From: Collimonas fungivorans
Lineage (GTDB): Bacteria > Pseudomonadota > Gammaproteobacteria > Burkholderiales > Burkholderiaceae_D
Direction: 5' to 3'
Length of the DNA: 64,000 bases
Assembly: GCF_001584145.1 (NCBI RefSeq)
Contig: NZ_CP013232.1
Span: 2,418,001-2,482,000, forward strand
The notes under the pieces are model-generated. The model was not told the DNA's origin, did not search any database, and was given only the letters and a program-made list of their open reading frames with translations. A program made the position numbers and the translations under genes. Below, one piece after another: positions 36,966 to 44,779 of this stretch (position 1 is its first letter; every line of letters begins with the position of its first letter).

Positions 36966-38468
36966 ATGAGAAATCATTGCGTGCAGTTGGGGTTGAATGG
37001 GCACCGTTCGTTGAGTAGGCATGCCGTAGGTACAATAAATCGCTTTTTAGTGCTTTTGGCGGTCATGGTATTTTTCAGCGTGGGTATGTTGCCAAAGGCT
37101 TCGGCCGCCACAAGTACTTGTGATATTTACGCTACGGGAGGTACGCCGTGCTCTGCGGCCCACAGCACAGTGCGCGCCTTGTTTGGGGCGTATAACGGCA
37201 AGCTGTATCAGGTCAAGCGCGCATCTGATGGGGCCACCATGGATATTGGCACATTAACGGCCGGCGGTATTGCCAATGCTGCCGCACAGGATACTTTCTG
37301 TGCTGGTTCTGTATGCACCATCGCAACGATCTATGACCAGACCGCAAATGGAAACCACTTGACCGTTGCGCCGGCCGGGGGAAACGGTAGCGCAGACATC
37401 ACGGGCAGTGCCACCGCATTGAAGGTGACGATTGGCGGAAAGTCTGCTTATGCGGTCTATATCTCCGCGGGCGTCGGGTATCGGCGTAACAACACCACAG
37501 GCATTGCAACCGGCAGCGCATCAGAAGGCGCATATATGGTTACGAGTGCTACCCATGTGAATAATGGATGCTGCTTTGATTATGGTAATGCCGAAACAAA
37601 TAACAATGATACTGGCAATGGGCACATGAATGCGGTCTACTTTGGCACTCTGTGCTGGTTCGCATGTACCGGATCTGGTCCCTGGGTCATGGCAGACCTT
37701 GAGAATGGTCTATTCCTGGGCGGCAACGGAAGCAATACGAATAATACTGGCCGCAATACCACTTTTGTCACGGCCATGATTAAACAAGACGCCACGACAT
37801 ATTCCATCAGGGATGGCGATGCCCAAACTGGCGCGTTAAAAACCGATTATGCGGGGCCGCTGCCTACTACGTCAGGGTATGTGCCTTTCCACAAAGAAGG
37901 TGCCATTATTTTGGGTATCGGCGGCGACAACAGCAAGGGGGCAGTCGGCAATTTCTATGAAGGCGCAATGACAGCAGGCAAGCCTTCTGATGCAACCGAA
38001 AATGCCGTGCAGGCCAATATCGTTGCAGCGGGTTACAGCGGCAATGCCCTGAGTTCTTATAAAAAACTCGTCAACCAAAATAGCAGCAAGTGCGTGGACG
38101 TTCAGCAACCCAACACCAGTGCGGGTAGCAATGTCGACCTCTACGGGTGCAATGGATTTGCCTGGCAGAATTGGCAAATGGTGGACTTGGGCAACGGATA
38201 CTCCAGTATTTATAGCGAGAACAGTGGCATGTGCCTGGATGTCAGCGGATCTTCCACAGCCAATGGCGGCAACGTGATCCAAAATACCTGCGGCAGCAGC
38301 ACCAGTCAGCAATGGCAGGTAACAACGACCGCCGCTCCCTGGTTCCGCCTGACCTCGCGCAATAGCGGAAAGGTGTTGGATGTTGCCAACTGTGGCACGG
38401 CCGACACGACCAATATCCAGCAATGGGACTGGCTCAATAATGCTTGCCAACAATGGAAGTTGCAATAA
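36966..38468 (+). CDS. Secreted GH54-type alpha-L-arabinofuranosidase with C-terminal ricin-B (CBM13) domain
   Basis: A 500-residue secreted enzyme from ATG 36966 (GGAGA five bases upstream). Residues 1-46 form a long Sec signal ending in PKASA. Residues 47-360 match the GH54 catalytic domain: CDIYATGGTPCSAAHSTVRALF, TIYDQTANGNHLT, and the regions with the two family catalytic acids, MADLENGLF (E246) and GIGGDNSKGA (D321), with the FYEGAMT continuation. Residues 369-500 are a ricin-type trefoil with CVDVQQ, CLDVSG and VLDVAN repeats and closing QQWKLQ. GH54 enzymes release arabinose from arabinan or arabinoxylan. In fungal GH54 the C-terminal module is CBM42, so this pairing differs. AT-richer than its neighbours; probable transfer. 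Confidence 0.85.
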   Translation: MRNHCVQLGLNGHRSLSRHAVGTINRFLVLLAVMVFFSVGMLPKASAATSTCDIYATGGTPCSAAHSTVRALFGAYNGKLYQVKRASDGATMDIGTLTAGGIANAAAQDTFCAGSVCTIATIYDQTANGNHLTVAPAGGNGSADITGSATALKVTIGGKSAYAVYISAGVGYRRNNTTGIATGSASEGAYMVTSATHVNNGCCFDYGNAETNNNDTGNGHMNAVYFGTLCWFACTGSGPWVMADLENGLFLGGNGSNTNNTGRNTTFVTAMIKQDATTYSIRDGDAQTGALKTDYAGPLPTTSGYVPFHKEGAIILGIGGDNSKGAVGNFYEGAMTAGKPSDATENAVQANIVAAGYSGNALSSYKKLVNQNSSKCVDVQQPNTSAGSNVDLYGCNGFAWQNWQMVDLGNGYSSIYSENSGMCLDVSGSSTANGGNVIQNTCGSSTSQQWQVTTTAAPWFRLTSRNSGKVLDVANCGTADTTNIQQWDWLNNACQQWKLQ

Positions 38469-38523
38469 CTATTCTTTTATGAAGAATGGATTCGACTAAT
38501 ATCCGGTTGAACTAAACCAAGAC

Positions 38524-38560
38524 GCGGTGGCTGGTCCTCATGGGCCGCCACCGCTTTTTA
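38524..38560 (+). terminator. Intrinsic terminator after the GH54 gene
   Basis: GCGGTGGC (38524-38531) pairs with GCCACCGC (38547-38554), followed by TTTTT. It lies about 55 bases after the stop. Confidence 0.85.
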
Positions 38561-38589
38561 TTAACCCTCCGATCCCGTTTCGGCAGGTT

Positions 38590-39108
38590 TCAGCAACCGT
38601 ACGCCTTGCGTCCGTTAAGCCACTGATAGCGTCCGCCGCGCGGCCCGGTATGGCAAGTTGCGTCTTGGGAGGTCCGGCGCCGGAATTGCCAGGGCGCCAC
38701 CGGATGCTGGGCGGACCATAAGCCGCGCCTGCTGTTGCGTGCCATTGTTTCGAGCGCCTTCAATGTACCGTCGTTGCGTGCGGAAACCCAGGCCATGCCG
38801 CGCTCCACCTGCGTCCGTCCGGCATCGATGCCGTTGCAGCGCACCGTGGCGACTGTGCGGCCGAAGCGGTCGATGGCGATGGCGTCGTATTGCGCATCCT
38901 GGCCGGAGCATAGCTGGCGCAGCGATCGCCTGGCCTGGCGGCCGAACGCCTGTTTTATTTCCGGGGCATCGATGCCAGCCAGGCGAAGCTTGAGCCGGTT
39001 GCGTCCGACCTGCACAGTCATGCTGTCGCCATCGGCCACGCTGATGACCTTGTGCGCGTGTGCCGCCAGCGGCGCGATCAGCAGAAAAGCGGCAAGCAAT
39101 ATTCTCAT
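38590..39108 (-). CDS. Secreted thermonuclease family protein (SNase-like)
   Basis: A 172-residue precursor. Residues 1-18 are a signal peptide ending AAHAH. The staphylococcal nuclease-like domain is intact: VADGDSMTV (metal site), RLAGIDAPE, a conserved Arg and Glu in GRTVATVRCNG and ERGMAWV, and NSRRGLW. It probably degrades nucleic acid outside the cytoplasm. The extra C-terminal tail RRRTSQDATC...GRKAYGC is the segment copied at 35290-35465. It is divergent from the HAD gene and convergent with GH54. Confidence 0.9.
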   Translation of the reverse strand: MRILLAAFLLIAPLAAHAHKVISVADGDSMTVQVGRNRLKLRLAGIDAPEIKQAFGRQARRSLRQLCSGQDAQYDAIAIDRFGRTVATVRCNGIDAGRTQVERGMAWVSARNDGTLKALETMARNSRRGLWSAQHPVAPWQFRRRTSQDATCHTGPRGGRYQWLNGRKAYGC

Positions 39109-39173
39109 TTACACTGAAGCATGGGAAGCAGGAATGACACACGACTGATCCGACAGCTTACAGAGGAACGGCA

Positions 39174-39863
39174 ATGAAGAATATAAGAGGTATCGTATTC
39201 GATCTCTACGGCACGCTATACGACGTGCATTCGGTGGCGGCCGCCTGCGACGCCTGTCATCCGGGCCGGGGGCGCGAAATCAGCGCGGTCTGGCGGCAGA
39301 AGCAGCTTGAATACACCTGGCTGCGCAGCCTGATGGGCGACTATGTCGATTTCGAGCAGCTTACCCGCGACGCCCTGGTGTTTACCTCCGGGCAGCTGCG
39401 GCTGCCGCTGGACGATGCGGCGCTTGCGGCGCTCTGCGCGGAATACCTCAGGATTGCGCCATACCCCGAAGTGCCGGCCGCGCTGGCAAGGCTGCAGGCA
39501 ATGGGATTGCCGCTGGCGATCCTGTCCAACGGCTCGACCAATTCGATTCACAGCGTGGTAACGGCATCCGGACTGGAGCAGCGCTTCGCGCATCTGATCA
39601 GCGCCGACACTGTGCGTATCTTCAAGCCGCATGACAAGGTGTACCTGCTGGCCGAACAGCAGATGCACTGCGATCGTTCGGAACTGCTATTCGTCTCCTC
39701 AAATGCATGGGATGCGTCCGGTGCGCTGCATTTCGGTTATCCCGTTTGCTGGATCAACCGGATCGGCAACACGTTTGACGAGCTGGGGCAATCGCCCGAC
39801 CATATCGTGCAAGGACTGGACCAGCTGGCGGACTGGCTGCAAACACGGCAGCCTGCCGCTTGA
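39174..39863 (+). CDS. Haloacid dehalogenase type II (HAD hydrolase)
   Basis: A 229-residue HAD enzyme. Motif I FDLYGTLYDV with the nucleophilic Asp, motif II LSNGST, motif III lysine in FKPHDKVYLLA and motif IV SSNAWDASGAL, characteristic of L-2-haloacid dehalogenases, where Ser and Asn residues replace the usual acidic pair. The FGYPVCWINR segment is also typical. It may dehalogenate 2-haloacids, although many such proteins act on other substrates. A GAGGAA site lies nine bases before the ATG. Confidence 0.9.
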   Translation: MKNIRGIVFDLYGTLYDVHSVAAACDACHPGRGREISAVWRQKQLEYTWLRSLMGDYVDFEQLTRDALVFTSGQLRLPLDDAALAALCAEYLRIAPYPEVPAALARLQAMGLPLAILSNGSTNSIHSVVTASGLEQRFAHLISADTVRIFKPHDKVYLLAEQQMHCDRSELLFVSSNAWDASGALHFGYPVCWINRIGNTFDELGQSPDHIVQGLDQLADWLQTRQPAA

Positions 39864-39869
39864 CCGTAT

Positions 39870-41624
39870 TTAGCTCAACAGCCTTTCACGTTTCTGCTCT
39901 TCGTCGAAAAACAGTCGCGACGGCTTGATCAGGTCGCTGCGGCTGATGATGCCGACCAGGCGCCGGCTTTGCAGGTCGCTGACCACCGGCAGCCGTTCCA
40001 GGTGGTGGGTCGCCATGCGCGCAGCCGCGATGCGGCAGGTCTCCGACGGCAGCGCAACCAGGGCGGCGGACTGTTCCAGGTAGGCCGGATTGAACAGAGT
40101 CGTCAGAGGATTGCTGCCGTCGGCTTGCGGGCTGAAGCTGCTGCGTTCGACCATGCCCATCAAACCTTGGTTGATGTCGACCACCGGGTAACAGCGGTGC
40201 ATCTGCTGTGCGCTGAAATGGCGCTCCAGCGTTTCAGCGATAGTGAGGCTGGCAGGAATCGCCGTTACCGCATGCGTCATCACTTCATCCACATGCTGCC
40301 GTTCCAGCGGATCGACGCCGTATTCGCGATAGATGTGGTAACCGCGCCGGGCGATCTTTTCAGTCATGATCGAGCGTCGCATGGTCAGCACGGTGAAACC
40401 GTAGGCGACGCCGGTGGTGAGCAGCAGCGGCAGCAGGGCATTGGTGTCGTGGGTCAGGCCGAAGGCGAACACAGCGGCGGTGAGCGGCGCGCCCAGCACG
40501 CCGGCCAGCACCGCGGCCATGCACACCAGCGGCCACAGGTGCGCATCGCCGCCTGGCAGCCACGGCGCCAGCACCGTGCCCAGGCCGGCGCCGATAATCA
40601 GCAGCGGCGCCAGCACGCCGCCGGAAGTGCCGGAGCCGAGCGCAATCACCCAGATCACGGCTTTCACCAGCAGCAGGCTGAGCGCCAGCTGCAAGGCCAG
40701 GTTGCCGTTGAGCAGGTCGCCGATCACATCGTAGCCGACGCCCAGCGCCCGCGGCTCGAAATAACCGCCTATGCCGACCGCGATGCCGCCCAGCGCCGGC
40801 CACCACATCCAGTGCAGCGGCAGTTTGCCGAACAGGTCTTCGACCCGGTACAAGGCAGTCGACATCAGCGCCGACAGGGCGCCGCCCAGGATGCCGGCGA
40901 CGACGCAGGAGAACAGGGCGCTGAGACCGATTTCGTGCGTCTGCAAGGGGAACAGCGGGCCGGCGTCGAGCAGCAGCGGCCGCGTGAATCCGGCTACCGC
41001 GCAGGCGACGATCACCGGCAGCAAGCTGCGCGGGCGCAATTCGAACAGCAGCAGTTCCACCGCCAGCAGCACCGCTGCCACCGGCGTGCCGAACACCGCG
41101 GTCATGCCGGCAGTTGCGCCGGCCACCAGCAAGGTCTTGCGCTCGGCCGCGGTCAGGTGGAAATGCTGGGCGATCAGCGAGCCGATGGCGCCGCCGGTCA
41201 TGATGATCGGGCCTTCGGCGCCAAACGGGCCGCCGCTGCCGATTACGATACCGGACGACAGCGGCTTGAGGATGGCCACCTTTGCCGACATCTTGCTTTT
41301 ACCGAACAGGATCGCTTCGATCGCTTCCGGGATCCCGTGGCCGCGGATTTTTTCCGAACCGAAGCGCGCAATCAGGCCGACGATCAGGCCGCCGACGACA
41401 GGCAGCACGATCACCCAGGCGCCAAGATGATGGTCGGCGGGCGAGCGGTTGGCGAAAGACAGCGTCTGGTAGAAGAACAGATTGGTGAACAGCCGGATCA
41501 GATTCAGCAGGGCATAAGCCGCCAGGGTGCCGAAGCCGCCGATGAGCACCGCGATCAGGGAAATCCTGAGCAGTCGCGTGTCGGATGCGAAATCGCGTTT
41601 GTGGGAATGCTGTTTCGAGGACAT
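39870..41624 (-). CDS. ClC-type chloride channel/antiporter with CBS domains
   Basis: A 584-residue ClC protein. The membrane part (to about residue 430) has the selectivity motif GSGGPFGAEGPII near 130, the ATAGMTAVFGTPVAAVLLAVELLLFE segment, and GSGTSGGVLAPLLIIGAGLG near 335, matching GxFxP-type filter regions. The C-terminal 150 residues hold two CBS domains (VMTHAVTAIPASLTIAETLERHF and LVALPSETCRIAAARMATHHLERLPVV), which sense nucleotides. It likely exchanges chloride or another anion with protons. A MarR gene lies directly upstream, ten bases away, in the same orientation. Confidence 0.93.
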   Translation of the reverse strand: MSSKQHSHKRDFASDTRLLRISLIAVLIGGFGTLAAYALLNLIRLFTNLFFYQTLSFANRSPADHHLGAWVIVLPVVGGLIVGLIARFGSEKIRGHGIPEAIEAILFGKSKMSAKVAILKPLSSGIVIGSGGPFGAEGPIIMTGGAIGSLIAQHFHLTAAERKTLLVAGATAGMTAVFGTPVAAVLLAVELLLFELRPRSLLPVIVACAVAGFTRPLLLDAGPLFPLQTHEIGLSALFSCVVAGILGGALSALMSTALYRVEDLFGKLPLHWMWWPALGGIAVGIGGYFEPRALGVGYDVIGDLLNGNLALQLALSLLLVKAVIWVIALGSGTSGGVLAPLLIIGAGLGTVLAPWLPGGDAHLWPLVCMAAVLAGVLGAPLTAAVFAFGLTHDTNALLPLLLTTGVAYGFTVLTMRRSIMTEKIARRGYHIYREYGVDPLERQHVDEVMTHAVTAIPASLTIAETLERHFSAQQMHRCYPVVDINQGLMGMVERSSFSPQADGSNPLTTLFNPAYLEQSAALVALPSETCRIAAARMATHHLERLPVVSDLQSRRLVGIISRSDLIKPSRLFFDEEQKRERLLS

Positions 41625-41633
41625 GGTGGATTC

Positions 41634-42041
41634 TCAGGTGTTGATGGTCGGGACGCGGAAGATGTCGGCCAGGGTGTTCAGCTCGGCATGGTGCAGTTCG
41701 GCCAGCTTGGCGAGGCAGCGTTCGCCGGCCGGCAGCAGGTGGATGTTCACCTGGCGGCGGTCGACCTCGCTGTTGCGGCGCTGCACCAGCTTGAGTTTTT
41801 CGCAGCGCGACACCAACGCCACTACGCTGTGATGCTGCGACTGCAGGCGTTCGGCCAGTTCGCCGACGCTGGCCCAGTCGCGGCCGGGAGTACCTTTCAC
41901 ATGCAGCAGCAGCAGGTATTGCTGGGGAGTGACGCCTTCGCCTTGGGCGGCTTCTTCGCTGAAGCGCAGGAATTTGCGCAGCTGGTAGCGGAATGTCGAC
42001 AAGGCTTCAAAGTCTTGCTTGGATAGTGCGTGGGATGGCAT
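41634..42041 (-). CDS. MarR family transcriptional regulator next to the ClC gene
   Basis: A 135-residue winged-helix regulator: FRYQLRKFLRFSEEAAQGEGVTPQQYLLLLHV as dimer helix, VGELAERLQSQHHSVVALVSRCEKLKLV as recognition element and RRNSEVDRRQVNIHLLPAGERCLAKL as wing. It is ten bases from the ClC gene and probably cotranscribed with it, and its own promoter region carries a palindrome. The ligand may relate to pH or to aromatic compounds, as for other MarR proteins; this is inference. Confidence 0.9.
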   Translation of the reverse strand: MPSHALSKQDFEALSTFRYQLRKFLRFSEEAAQGEGVTPQQYLLLLHVKGTPGRDWASVGELAERLQSQHHSVVALVSRCEKLKLVQRRNSEVDRRQVNIHLLPAGERCLAKLAELHHAELNTLADIFRVPTINT

Positions 42042-42083
42042 CTTGCGACCGCTTCTTCGGGTGACTGGATTCTTGAGACCGCA

Positions 42084-42108
42084 AATATATCACAATACGA
42101 TATATATT
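42084..42108. promoter_or_regulatory. Palindrome upstream of the MarR-ClC operon
   Basis: AATATATC-ACAATAC-GATATATATT forms a near-perfect inverted repeat about 45 bases before the MarR start, in an AT-rich patch that also overlaps the likely promoter. Probable autoregulatory operator. Confidence 0.45.
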
Positions 42109-42184
42109 TACCCGCTGCCCGCATCGGCCTTTGGAATAGGAAAATAGTAATAAAATGCAACTTCCATCAACGCAGGAAGAGCAG

Positions 42185-42778
42185 ATGAATCCGGATCGCA
42201 GCAAGGTTGCAGAGTTGCCGACAGAACTTTTCGGTCAGCAAAAGGACTGGACCGCATGGCTGAAAAAGAACCACGGCAAGTCACCCGGAATCTGGTTGCG
42301 GCTGGCGAAGAAAAATGCGGAACAGGCCTCGGTGTCCTACCAGGAGGCGCTGGAATCGGCGCTGTGCTACGGCTGGATCGATGGCCTGAAAAGGGCTGAG
42401 GATGCAGATTACTGGCTGCAGAAATTCACGCCGCGTTCAGCCAGAAGCATCTGGTCCAAGATCAATCGCGACAAAGCCTTGCTGCTGATCGAGAGTGGCC
42501 GGATGGCGCCGGCCGGACTCAAGGAAGTCGAACGCGCCAAAAGCGATGGCCGCTGGGATGCTGCCTACGACTCGGCCAGCAAGGCGACCGTGCCGGCTGA
42601 CTTCCAGGCGGCGCTGGACGCCAGCCCGCAGGCGCGGGCTTTTTTTACTACCCTCGACAGCGGTAATCGATACGCGCTCCTGTTCAGGATCCAGACCGCC
42701 AAGAAAGCAGAGACTCGTGCCAAGCGGATTCAGGATTTCACCCTGATGCTCGAAAGACACGAGAAATTCCATTCTTGA
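42185..42778 (+). CDS. YdeI/OmpD-associated family protein
   Basis: A 197-residue soluble protein of the YdeI/OmpD-associated family, recognisable from WLKKNHGKSPGIWLRLAKKNA, LESALCYGWIDGLK, QKFTPRSARSIWSKINRDKALLLIESGRM and AFFTTLDSGNRYALLFRIQTAKKAETR. The function of the family is poorly known. It starts at ATG 42185 with GGAAGAG upstream, rather than at the earlier in-frame ATG at 42155. It is divergent from the MarR-ClC operon. Confidence 0.9.
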   Translation: MNPDRSKVAELPTELFGQQKDWTAWLKKNHGKSPGIWLRLAKKNAEQASVSYQEALESALCYGWIDGLKRAEDADYWLQKFTPRSARSIWSKINRDKALLLIESGRMAPAGLKEVERAKSDGRWDAAYDSASKATVPADFQAALDASPQARAFFTTLDSGNRYALLFRIQTAKKAETRAKRIQDFTLMLERHEKFHS

Positions 42779-42802
42779 ATCCTTGCTTCCTGCTGCCCCG
42801 GT

Positions 42803-43174
42803 TCAGGTAACGATAACGGTGCCGGTCATGCTTTCATGGCCGGAGCCGCAAAAAATATCGCAGTGAAAAGGGAATTGCCCGGCCTTGTCCGGCGTGAAGC
42901 GGATCCTTGCGGTAGTTCCTGGCAAGATGTCGGTACGCACGCCAAAGTCGGGCAGGGCGAATCCCATCACCACATCCAGCGTGGTGAATTCAAGGGTCAC
43001 CGGCTGGTTCTTTTTCAGGCGGATTTCACCGGGCGTGAAATCGAATTTCTTTGCCACCACCTTGATGACGCGCTCCTGGTTCTGGGCGGTCACCGCCGCG
43101 GCGGATAACGCCAGGCCGCCTGCGCCGACCCCAGCCAGCAGCAGGCGACGCTTATGGTTGATAGTCATGGTCAT
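42803..43174 (-). CDS. Exported cupredoxin with CuA-like ligand cluster
   Basis: A 123-residue precursor with an N-terminal signal (about 1-30, ending VTAQN, preceded by KRR so possibly Tat). The domain resembles cytochrome oxidase subunit II: LDVVMGFALPDFGVRTDILPG followed by FHCDIFCGSGHESM. C105, C109, H113 and M116 match the CuA cluster, but the position of the first CuA histidine (in the DVxHSF segment of oxidases) is M70 here. So the site may bind copper differently. It overlaps the metallophosphoesterase stop by four bases and shares its operon. Confidence 0.85.
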   Translation of the reverse strand: MTMTINHKRRLLLAGVGAGGLALSAAAVTAQNQERVIKVVAKKFDFTPGEIRLKKNQPVTLEFTTLDVVMGFALPDFGVRTDILPGTTARIRFTPDKAGQFPFHCDIFCGSGHESMTGTVIVT

Positions 43175-44073
43175 CCTTTCTGCACCGGCAATTCAACGAT
43201 CTTGAAATCCGTCTTTGGCGCCGCTTCCGCTTCGATTTCGCGATAACCGAGGCCGCGATAGGGATAAGCATCGTCCCAGGCCAGCGGCGTGCGCTTCGGT
43301 TGCGAACCGGGCGCCGGCAGCGGGAAGATCAGAGACTTGGCGGCGTGATGCGCGATATGCCCCGTCATGTGGTGATGTGCCTGGTGGATATGGCCGTAGA
43401 ACACGGTCACGTTGGCATGCGGCATCAGCAGTTCCACCGCCTTGGCGCCGTCGCGGGTGGCCCAGTCCCATTGCGGATACAGGTCGAACAAGGGGCGGTG
43501 CGTGAACACCACGATGTTGGCGTCTGCCGGCAACGGCTGCAGTTCGGCGGCGAGCCATGCCAATTGCTGCTCGCCTATGCTGCCGGCCGGGTCGGAGACA
43601 TTGTCGAGCACGATGAAAAACACGCCTTTGTGCTCGAAACTGTAGTGGGTTTTGCCGAAAAACTCCTGGTAGGCGGCGCCATTGTCGAGTGAAGCATCGT
43701 GCTCGCCTGGCATGAAGCGGACATCCTTGACCTTGAGCTCTGCGACGATTTCCTTGAATTCGCGCAGCCTCTTGCGGCGTTCCAGCGGATCGTCCGTGGT
43801 GTGTGTCAGGTCGCCGGTGAAGACGATGAAATCCGGCTGCTGCTCAAGGCTGTTGACGGCCTGGACCGCTTTTTTCAGCGTGCCGCGGGCATCCGGATTG
43901 GGCGCTCCTTCGAAACCCCAGTGGGTATCGGACAGCTGGACGAAAAAAAAGTCCTGGTAGGCATTGCCGGCTTTGGCGGCGGCGCTGGCCCAGCCGCTCA
44001 GGCCGGAAACGTAGATAGCGCCGCCCAGTCCGGCCAGCTTGAGGAAACTGCGCCGTTTGATGGCTTGGTCCAT
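43171..44073 (-). CDS. Tat-exported metallophosphoesterase
   Basis: A 300-residue enzyme from ATG 44073, preceded by GGGAG. The N-terminus has a twin-arginine signal, KRRSFLKLAGLGGAIYVSGL, with cleavage after SAAAKA. The calcineurin-like metal sites are complete: QLSDTHWG, FTGDLTHT, MPGEHD (in place of GNHD), FTHRP and YGHIHQ. It probably hydrolyses a phosphoester in the periplasm with a two-metal centre. It is the first gene of a two-gene operon with the cupredoxin, and divergent from the ECF sigma gene, with a shared control region at 44127-44201. Confidence 0.9.
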   Translation of the reverse strand: MDQAIKRRSFLKLAGLGGAIYVSGLSGWASAAAKAGNAYQDFFFVQLSDTHWGFEGAPNPDARGTLKKAVQAVNSLEQQPDFIVFTGDLTHTTDDPLERRKRLREFKEIVAELKVKDVRFMPGEHDASLDNGAAYQEFFGKTHYSFEHKGVFFIVLDNVSDPAGSIGEQQLAWLAAELQPLPADANIVVFTHRPLFDLYPQWDWATRDGAKAVELLMPHANVTVFYGHIHQAHHHMTGHIAHHAAKSLIFPLPAPGSQPKRTPLAWDDAYPYRGLGYREIEAEAAPKTDFKIVELPVQKG

Positions 44074-44126
44074 GATATCTCCCGTGGTTACCGTGGTTAT
44101 TGCGATCACTTGATCGACAAAACCCT

Positions 44127-44201
44127 ATACCGGTGTACCCTGTGATTTATTCCCGCATAAATCATTTTTTTTCGGGAATAAATTCTTCACATCAGCGGTC
44201 T
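44127..44201. promoter_or_regulatory. Divergent ECF-type promoters built on an 11-bp inverted repeat
   Basis: ATTTATTCCCG (44145-44155) and CGGGAATAAAT (44173-44183) are perfect reverse complements. On the plus strand GGGAATAAA (44174-44182) is followed after 13 bases by CGGTCT (44196-44201), upstream of the sigma gene. On the minus strand GGGAATAAA (44154-44146) is followed after 13 bases by CGGTAT (44132-44127), upstream of the metallophosphoesterase. Matched -35-like and -10-like elements with identical spacing in both directions suggest one ECF sigma factor drives both operons. Confidence 0.6.
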
Positions 44202-44230
44202 TGTGTCTCATGAACCCTGGAAACGCGTGA

Positions 44231-44779
44231 ATGCTAGTCCCGACCAAAAAACAGCGATTCCAAGCAAACGTGCTGCCGCACTTGAACTCCGCGTTCAACC
44301 TGGCGTGCTGGCTCACGCGCAGCCGCCAGGATGCGGAGGACGTGGTGCAGGAGGCCTACCTGCGTGCCTTCAAGTTCTTCGACGGTTTTCACGGCGACGA
44401 CAGCCGCGCCTGGCTGCTGACGATCGTGCGCAATACTTTCTACACCTGGTACCAGGAGCAGCAGAAGCAGCGGCAGGAGACGGCATTCGACGAGGAGATG
44501 CATGATTTCGGCGCCGTCGACGTGGCAGGCATGGCATTCGCCGACAACAATCCGGAGACGCTGCTGATGCAGAAGGACAGCGAGCGCCAGCTGCAGCAGG
44601 CGCTGCAGGCCTTGCCCCTGGAATTTCGCGAAGTGATGGTGATGCGCGAGCTGGAAGAACTGTCCTACAAGCAGATTGCCGCCATCGTCGGCATTCCCAT
44701 CGGTACCGTAATGTCGCGCCTGGGGCGCGGCCGTAAATTGCTGGCGGCAATCCTTGCGCCGGCCAGGCAGGAGGCATGA
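44231..44779 (+). CDS. ECF-type RNA polymerase sigma factor
   Basis: A 182-residue ECF sigma factor. Region 2 contains ACWLTRSRQDAEDVVQEAYLRAFKFFDGF and SRAWLLTIVRNTFYTWYQEQ. Region 4 is LQALPLEFREVMVMRELEELSYKQIAAIVGIPIGTVMSRLGRGRKLL, with a helix-turn-helix. No extra domain. It overlaps the anti-sigma gene by four bases. Divergent to it is the metallophosphoesterase-cupredoxin operon, and both have the same promoter-like element. The signal it answers is not visible. Confidence 0.94.
   Translation: MLVPTKKQRFQANVLPHLNSAFNLACWLTRSRQDAEDVVQEAYLRAFKFFDGFHGDDSRAWLLTIVRNTFYTWYQEQQKQRQETAFDEEMHDFGAVDVAGMAFADNNPETLLMQKDSERQLQQALQALPLEFREVMVMRELEELSYKQIAAIVGIPIGTVMSRLGRGRKLLAAILAPARQEA

Noticed and set aside
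39969..42026. A 685-codon open frame on the plus strand across the ClC and MarR genes
   Set aside because: The composition, rich in Gln, Arg and His, is typical of an antisense shadow. The minus strand has two clear genes.
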